Positions 6,006 to 10,273 of a stretch of DNA of 10,273 nt are shown one piece after another. Position numbers and translations under genes: made by a program. Source of the DNA: Thermopetrobacter sp. (GTDB lineage Bacteria; Pseudomonadota; Alphaproteobacteria; Rhizobiales; Aestuariivirgaceae); assembly GCA_011374735.1 (NCBI GenBank), contig DRPD01000094.1, positions 1 to 10,273 of the forward strand, written 5' to 3'. A model generated the notes under the pieces. That model worked only from the letters and a program-made list of their open reading frames with translations. It ran no database searches and was not told where the DNA came from. Position 1 is the stretch's first letter. The number at the start of each line of letters is the position of its first letter.

Positions 6006-6640
6006 GCAGCGGCGCGAACGCCGACATCGCCGCCGTCATCCTTGCCGGCGGCCGGGCGCGGCGGTTCGACGGGCGGCACAAGGCCTTCCTGCCGCTGGCC
6101 GGCAAACCGCTCATCGCCCATGTGATCGCCCGCCTGACGCCGCAGGTGGGGGAAATGGCCATCAGCGCCAACGAGCGGGCCGGTGAGCTGGCCCGCCACG
6201 GCCTGCCGGTGCTGCCCGATCCGCTGCCCGGCTTCGCCGGGCCGCTGGCCGGCGTCCTGGCCGGACTGCGCTGGGCGCGCGGCCTGACGCCACGCCCCGG
6301 CTGGCTGTTGTCGGTGGCCGTCGATACGCCGTTCTTCCCCCCCGATCTGGCGGCCCGCCTGCGCGCCGCCGCGCAATCGGCCGAGGCGCCGCTGGCCGTG
6401 GCGGCCAGCGGCGGCCGCCGTCATCCGGTGTTCGGCCTGTGGGCGCTGGGCGTGGCCGGCGATCTGGCCCGCGCCCTGATCGACGAGGATCTGCGCAAGA
6501 TCGATCTGTTCACCGCCCGTCACCGGCTGGCCGTGGCCGACTTTCCCGTCCATGCCCACGACCCGTTCTTCAACATCAACCGCCCGGACGATCTGGATCG
6601 GGCCGCGCAGCTGGCCCGCCCTGGCGGCCGCGGCGTGTGA
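6002..6640 (+). CDS. mobA: Molybdenum cofactor guanylyltransferase MobA
   Basis: A 212-residue nucleotidyltransferase starting at GTG 6002, which overlaps the ABC stop (GTGA), indicating translational coupling. MobA transfers GMP from GTP to Mo-molybdopterin to make the guanine dinucleotide cofactor used by DMSO-reductase-family enzymes, in the cytoplasm. Visible motifs are V-I-L-A-G-G-R-A-R-R at 12-21, the conserved Lys at 27, G-K-P-L-I at 34-38, G-P-L-A-G-V-L-A-G-L at 80-89, the metal-binding Asp at 108 (A-V-D-T-P-F), H-P-V-F-G-L-W at 141-147 and the near-terminal N-I-N-R-P-D-D-L at 191-198. Length is close to the ~195 residues of the E. coli enzyme. The loop after the first motif reads R-F-D-G-R-H-K where the usual form is R-x-G-G-x-D-K, so two normally conserved positions differ. 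Related cytidylyl- or nucleotidyltransferases such as MocA remain possible, but the C-terminal N-I-N-x-P pattern favours MobA. Confidence 0.87.
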   Translation: MSSGANADIAAVILAGGRARRFDGRHKAFLPLAGKPLIAHVIARLTPQVGEMAISANERAGELARHGLPVLPDPLPGFAGPLAGVLAGLRWARGLTPRPGWLLSVAVDTPFFPPDLAARLRAAAQSAEAPLAVAASGGRRHPVFGLWALGVAGDLARALIDEDLRKIDLFTARHRLAVADFPVHAHDPFFNINRPDDLDRAAQLARPGGRGV

Positions 6641-6648
6641 CCTTACGT

Positions 6649-6668
6649 TATTGACCTAAAGGTCAATA
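6649..6668. promoter_or_regulatory. 20-bp operator-like palindrome upstream of fadE
   Basis: TATTGACC (6649-6656), TAAA, GGTCAATA (6661-6668): perfect 8-bp arms about a 4-base centre. The symmetry and size are typical of sites for dimeric repressors of the TetR, MarR or GntR type that control fatty-acid degradation genes. The sequence does not match a FadR or PsrA consensus that I can recall with confidence, so the regulator is not named. It lies 86 bp before the fadE start and just 8 bp after the mobA stop. Confidence 0.55.
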
Positions 6669-6713
6669 TTTCCGCAGGCGTATTTGACTGGCGCGGAATT
6701 GGTGCGTCGTGAT

Positions 6714-6728
6714 AATGTGAATCACATT
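6714..6728. promoter_or_regulatory. Second palindrome in the fadE control region
   Basis: AATGTGA (6714-6720), A, TCACATT (6722-6728), a perfect 15-base odd palindrome. It overlaps a smaller repeat, GTGAT (6709-6713) with ATCAC (6721-6725). TTGACT at 6684-6689 and GATAAT at 6711-6716 look like promoter hexamers but lie 21 bp apart, longer than usual. If they are used, this palindrome would cover the -10 region and act as an operator. The TGTGA/TCACA halves recall CRP sites but the spacing (1 rather than 6) is wrong. Confidence 0.45.
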
Positions 6729-6753
6729 CCATCAAGCCGGGACTCTCAAGGTC

Positions 6754-9192
6754 ATGGTGTGGATTCTCGTCACCCTCGCCGTCGCCATCGCCGCCACCAG
6801 CTATCTGGGCCTGTCCCTGCCGCTGGCCTCCGCCGTCATCGCCGCCGCCTTGCTGGCCGCCTCCCTGCTGTTCGCCGCTTCCGGTTTCTGGCTGGCGCTG
6901 TTGTGGATCGTCGTGCTGGCGGTGCTGGCCGTGCTCAATGTGCCGCAACTGCGCCAGCGGCTGATCTCCGCGCCCGCCTTGCGCGCCTTCCGCAGGATGC
7001 TGCCGCCCCTGTCCGACACCGAGCGCGAGGCCATGGAGGCCGGCGACGTGTGGTGGGACGGCGAGCTGTTCTCCGGCGATCCCGACTGGAAGAAGCTGCT
7101 GAACGTCCCGCCGGCCCGCTTGAGCGAGCGCGAACAGGCCTTCCTTGACGGCCCCGTCGAGGAAGCCTGCCGCATGATCGACGACTGGCGGATCACTCAT
7201 GAGCTGAAGGATCTGCCGCCCGATCTGTGGGATCATTTCAGGAAGCACAAGTTCTTCGGCATGATCATCCCGGAGGAATACGGCGGGCTGGGCTTTTCCG
7301 CCGCCGCCCATTCCGCCGTGGTGGTCAAGCTCTCCACCCGCAGCATCACCGCCGCCGTCACCGTCATGGTGCCCAACTCGCTGGGCCCGGGCGAGCTGCT
7401 GCTGCATTACGGCACCGACGAACAGAAGCGGCGCTGGCTGCCGCGCCTGGCCGATGGCCGCGACATTCCCTGCTTCGCGCTCACCAGCCCGCTGGCCGGC
7501 TCCGACGCCGGGGCCATTCCCGATTACGGCATCGTCTGCAAGGGCGAGTGGCGAGGTGAAAAGGATGTGCTGGGCGTGCGCCTCACCTTCGACAAGCGCT
7601 ACATCACGCTGGCCCCTGTCGCCACCCTCATCGGCCTGGCTTTCCGCATGCATGACCCGGACGGCCTGCTGGGCGAGGAGAAGGAGCCGGGCCTGTCGCT
7701 GATCCTGATCCCCCGCGACACGCCGGGCCTGGAGGCCGAGCGCCGCCACTGGCCGCTCGACGTCCCGTTCATGAACGGCCCGGTGCGCGGCCAGGACGTG
7801 TTCGTGCCGCTCGATTACCTGATCGGCGGCCCCGAATACGCCGGCAAGGGCTGGCGCATGCTGATGGAGGCGCTGGCCGCCGGGCGCGGCATCTCGCTGC
7901 CCGCCATGTCCACCGGCGGCGCCAGAATGGCCGCCTTCGCCGGCGGCGCCTATGCCGCGGTGCGTGTGCAGTTTAACCTGCCCATCGGCCGTTTCGAGGG
8001 CGTGCAGGAGGCGCTGGCCCGCATCGGCGGCCTGGCCTATGTCGCCGCCGCGGCGCGCAATCTCACCCTGGCCGGCCTCGATCAGGGCGTGAAGCCGGCC
8101 GTCGTGTCGGGCATCATGAAATACCACCTGACCGAAATCCTGCGCGCCACCATCAACGACGTCATGGACGTGCAAGGCGGCAAGGGCATCGTGCTGGGCC
8201 CGAAGAACATGTTCGGCCGCGTCTATCAGTCGCTGCCGGTGGCCATCACCGTGGAAGGCGCCAACATCCTCACCCGCAGCATGATCATCTTCGGCCAGGG
8301 CGCCATCCGCTGCCACCCGTTCGTGTTGAAGGAAATGGAAGTGGCCAGCGGCGACGCGCCTGACGCCGTGGAACGTTTCGACGAGCTGCTGTTCGCCCAT
8401 CTCGGCCACATCGGCCGCAACAAGGCGCGAAGCTTCCTGCTGGCGCTCACCGGCTCGCGCCTCGCCGGCACGCCGGTGCGCGGCCCCCATGCGCGCTATT
8501 TCCAGCACTTCGCCCGCTTCTCCGCCGCCCTGGCCTTCGCCACCGATGTCTCCATGGGCGTGCTGGGCGGTTCGCTGAAGCGCCACGAACACGTCTCGGC
8601 GCGCTTGGGCGACGTGCTGAGCTATCTCTATCTCGGCTCCGCCGTGCTGAAGCGTTTCGAGGATCAGCAGCAGCCGAAGGAAGACGAGCCGCTGATGCGC
8701 TTCGCCGCCGACTGGTGCCTGTGGCGCATGCAGGAAAGCCTGCGCGCCCTGTGCGACAACTACCCCGTGCCCATTGTCGGCCGCGTGCTGAAGTGGGTCG
8801 TCTTTCCGCTGGGCTGCCGCTTCCGCCGGCCCGATGACCGCACCGGCCGCAAGGTGGCCGAGCTGTTGCAGGATCCGGCCTCGAAGGCCCGCGCCCGCCT
8901 GACCCGCGGCATCTACCTGCCGCCCGAGGACGAGGTGGGCGACCCGGTGGCCGATCTGATGCGCGCCTTCGCCACCGCCGGCCGCCTGCAGGAACTGCAA
9001 AAGCGCATCCGCAAGACGATGAAGGAACGCAACGAGGCATTGCCACCGGGGGCGGATATGGCCGAATATGCCAGCCAGGCCGGCATCATCTCCGCCGATG
9101 ACGCCGCCTTCATGAAACAGGCGCTGAAAGACATGCGCGCCGTGATCGACGTGGACGACTTCGCGCAAGAGGAACTGACATGCCGAAAATGA
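6754..9192 (+). CDS. fadE: Acyl-CoA dehydrogenase FadE
   Basis: An 812-residue enzyme, near the 814 of E. coli FadE and similar along its length. It catalyses the first step of beta-oxidation, making trans-2-enoyl-CoA from acyl-CoA with FAD. Two hydrophobic segments at about 4-20 and 25-62 anchor it to the inner membrane. The transition is L-R-Q-R-L-I-S-A-P-A-L-R, matching the E. coli layout. Further shared blocks are L-D-G-P-V-E-E-A-C-R-M at 131-141, N-S-L-G-P-G-E-L-L at 208-216, P-C-F-A-L-T-S-P-L-A-G-S-D-A-G-A-I-P-D at 239-257 (flavin/substrate region), N-G-P-V-R-G-Q-D-V-F-V-P, and I-T-V-E-G-A-N-I-L-T-R-S at 498-509 with Glu 501 near the active site. The C-terminal ~300 residues are the FadE-specific extension. 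AAGG at 6748-6751 lies only two bases before the ATG; the adjacent GTG at 6757 is an alternative start one codon later. The gene overlaps the downstream thiolase by 13 bp. Confidence 0.96.
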   Translation: MVWILVTLAVAIAATSYLGLSLPLASAVIAAALLAASLLFAASGFWLALLWIVVLAVLAVLNVPQLRQRLISAPALRAFRRMLPPLSDTEREAMEAGDVWWDGELFSGDPDWKKLLNVPPARLSEREQAFLDGPVEEACRMIDDWRITHELKDLPPDLWDHFRKHKFFGMIIPEEYGGLGFSAAAHSAVVVKLSTRSITAAVTVMVPNSLGPGELLLHYGTDEQKRRWLPRLADGRDIPCFALTSPLAGSDAGAIPDYGIVCKGEWRGEKDVLGVRLTFDKRYITLAPVATLIGLAFRMHDPDGLLGEEKEPGLSLILIPRDTPGLEAERRHWPLDVPFMNGPVRGQDVFVPLDYLIGGPEYAGKGWRMLMEALAAGRGISLPAMSTGGARMAAFAGGAYAAVRVQFNLPIGRFEGVQEALARIGGLAYVAAAARNLTLAGLDQGVKPAVVSGIMKYHLTEILRATINDVMDVQGGKGIVLGPKNMFGRVYQSLPVAITVEGANILTRSMIIFGQGAIRCHPFVLKEMEVASGDAPDAVERFDELLFAHLGHIGRNKARSFLLALTGSRLAGTPVRGPHARYFQHFARFSAALAFATDVSMGVLGGSLKRHEHVSARLGDVLSYLYLGSAVLKRFEDQQQPKEDEPLMRFAADWCLWRMQESLRALCDNYPVPIVGRVLKWVVFPLGCRFRRPDDRTGRKVAELLQDPASKARARLTRGIYLPPEDEVGDPVADLMRAFATAGRLQELQKRIRKTMKERNEALPPGADMAEYASQAGIISADDAAFMKQALKDMRAVIDVDDFAQEELTCRK

Positions 9193-10273
9193 CGGGACGG
9201 CCGGTGTATGTCGTGGACGGCGCGCGCACGCCGTTTCTGAAGGCCGGCAACGAGCCGGGCCCGTTCACCGCCTCCGAGCTGGCCATGCGCGCCGCGCAAG
9301 CGCTGCTGAACCGCCAGCCGATCGATCCGGGCGATCTGGACGAGGTGATCCTGGGCTGCGTCAACCCCAGCGCCTATGAGGCCAACATCGCCCGCGTCGC
9401 CGCCCTGCGCGCCGGCATCGACGAGCGCGTGCCGGCCTTCACCGTGCAGCGCAACTGCGGCTCCGGCATGCAGGCGCTGGACACCGCGGCCCGCCACATC
9501 GCCGCCGGGCGTTCCGATCTGGTGCTGGCCGGCGGCGTGGAGGCCATGAGCCACGCGCCCTTGCTGTTCAATGACCGGGCGGTGCGCTTCTTCGGCCGCC
9601 TGTCCACCGCCCGCAAGCTGCCGGACAAGCTGAAGGCCATCGCTTCCTTCCGCCCGGCCATGCTCAAGCCGGTCATCGGCCTGTTGTGCGGGCTGACCGA
9701 CCACACCGTCGGCATGTCCATGGGCCAGACGGCGGAGGAGGTGGCCTGGATGTTCAACATCACCCGCGAGGAGATGGACGCCTTCGCCGTGCAAAGCCAC
9801 CAGCGGCTGGCCGCCGCCCACGCCAACGGCCATCTGGAGGAGCTGGAGCCGATCATCAGCAACAAGGGCACGGTGCACGACTTTGATGAAGGCGTGCGCC
9901 CCGACTCGTCGGTGGAGAAGCTGGCCAAACTGCGCCCGGTGTTCGACCGCAAGTTCGGCCAGGTCACCGCCGGCAACAGCTCGCAGATCACCGACGGCGG
10001 CGTGTGGCTGCTGCTGGCCAGCGAGGAGGCGGTGAAGGCCCACAAGCTGGAGGTGCTGGGCCGCATCGTCGATTGCGAATGGGCCGGCAACGATCCGCGC
10101 ACCATGGGGCTGGGCCCGGTGCACGCCATGACCCCCGTCATGCAACGCAACGATCTGAGTGTGGACAAGGTGGACTACTGGGAGATCAACGAGGCCTTCG
10201 CCGCTCAGGTGATCGGCTGCATCCGCGCCTGGGCCGACGCCGATTACTGCAAGAACCAGCTGGGGCTGGACGA
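9180..10273 (+). CDS. Acetyl-CoA C-acyltransferase (thiolase, FadA/FadI-like), 3' truncated
   Basis: The first 364 codons of a thiolase that runs off the right edge. It cleaves 3-ketoacyl-CoA with CoA to acetyl-CoA and a shortened acyl-CoA, the last step of beta-oxidation. The N-terminus V-Y-V-V-D-G-A-R-T-P-F is typical. The nucleophilic Cys is residue 93 in V-Q-R-N-C-G-S-G-M-Q-A-L, and A-G-G-V-E-A-M-S follows. M-G-Q-T-A-E-E-V-A, F-A-V-Q-S-H-Q-R, V-T-A-G-N-S-S-Q-I-T-D-G and W-E-I-N-E-A-F-A (NEAF at 337-340) are also present. The His of G-H-P-x-G and the second catalytic Cys are beyond the window. The ATG at 9180 has AAGAGGA at 9167-9173, six bases upstream; ATG 9189 would give the classic ATGA overlap but a worse ribosome site. 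Coupling to fadE makes a beta-oxidation role likely rather than polyhydroxybutyrate synthesis; choice between fadA and fadI names is uncertain. Confidence 0.93.
   Translation, partial: MPKMTGRPVYVVDGARTPFLKAGNEPGPFTASELAMRAAQALLNRQPIDPGDLDEVILGCVNPSAYEANIARVAALRAGIDERVPAFTVQRNCGSGMQALDTAARHIAAGRSDLVLAGGVEAMSHAPLLFNDRAVRFFGRLSTARKLPDKLKAIASFRPAMLKPVIGLLCGLTDHTVGMSMGQTAEEVAWMFNITREEMDAFAVQSHQRLAAAHANGHLEELEPIISNKGTVHDFDEGVRPDSSVEKLAKLRPVFDRKFGQVTAGNSSQITDGGVWLLLASEEAVKAHKLEVLGRIVDCEWAGNDPRTMGLGPVHAMTPVMQRNDLSVDKVDYWEINEAFAAQVIGCIRAWADADYCKNQLGLD

Noticed and set aside
3587..6640. A 1017-codon plus-strand open frame crossing several genes
   Set aside because: Its last 212 codons are mobA; the rest is antisense to the TAXI and Cache genes and out of frame with the ABC ATPase. 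Composition is Arg/His/Gln/Pro-rich, typical of a GC-driven shadow.
6714..6728. CRP/cAMP or FNR site upstream of fadE
   Set aside because: The half-sites TGTGA and TCACA are present but only one base apart; CRP needs six, and FNR halves (TTGAT/ATCAA) are not present as a pair.
6643..9168. An 841-codon minus-strand open frame opposite fadE
   Set aside because: It mirrors fadE throughout, is His/Gln/Gly-rich and shows no domain. High GC with strong codon bias in fadE removes stops on the other strand.
8913..10145. A 410-codon minus-strand frame opposite the thiolase
   Set aside because: The plus strand encodes a clear thiolase with its catalytic Cys; the antisense product is His/Gln/Gly-rich with no recognisable domain.

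Overview
The window reads as chromosomal DNA of a GC-rich alphaproteobacterium. The best lineage marker is a DUF1134/EipA envelope protein, a family typical of Alphaproteobacteria. A CtrA-like box upstream of it and the overall gene mix agree. The order cannot be fixed from this sequence alone. No rRNA, tRNA, CRISPR array, insertion sequence or phage gene is visible, and coding density is high.

Layout. (1) 1-281, plus strand: the C-terminal end of a lytic murein transglycosylase with its peptidoglycan-binding domain. (2) 430-1059, plus: eipA, with a CtrA-like TTAG-N7-TTAA box and a hairpin in the upstream gap. (3) 1060-1292: a gap with two abutting 10-bp palindromes and a separate stem-loop. 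(4) 1293-2540, plus: a membrane-anchored long coiled-coil protein of unknown function. (5) 2548-5005, minus: a tight two-gene unit. The first gene encodes a TAXI-type solute-binding protein anchored at both ends of its periplasmic domain. The second encodes a membrane-anchored Cache sensor with no cytoplasmic output domain. It converges on gene 4 with only 7 bp between stop codons. (6) 5006-5168: a divergent promoter region with two interlocking inverted repeats. (7) 5169-6640, plus: a tungstate/molybdate-type ABC ATPase overlapping mobA (molybdenum cofactor guanylyltransferase). (8) 6641-6753: a control region with two strong palindromes. (9) 6754-10273, plus: fadE (acyl-CoA dehydrogenase, two N-terminal membrane segments) overlapping a thiolase that runs off the window, a fatty-acid beta-oxidation operon.

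How the genes fit together. The first two genes concern the cell envelope and peptidoglycan. The ATPase and mobA link oxyanion import to molybdenum cofactor maturation, but no permease or conventional binding protein is present. FadE makes the 2-enoyl-CoA and the thiolase cleaves the 3-ketoacyl-CoA; the hydratase/dehydrogenase presumably lies beyond the right edge.

The part most deserving a second look is the TAXI plus Cache pair. Two periplasmic ligand-binding modules are co-translated with no TRAP permease and no recognisable signalling output, and the TAXI protein carries a roughly 90-residue predicted cytoplasmic tail. This could be a split sensor or an atypical uptake accessory. That is inference, and no clear previously undescribed system is proven here.
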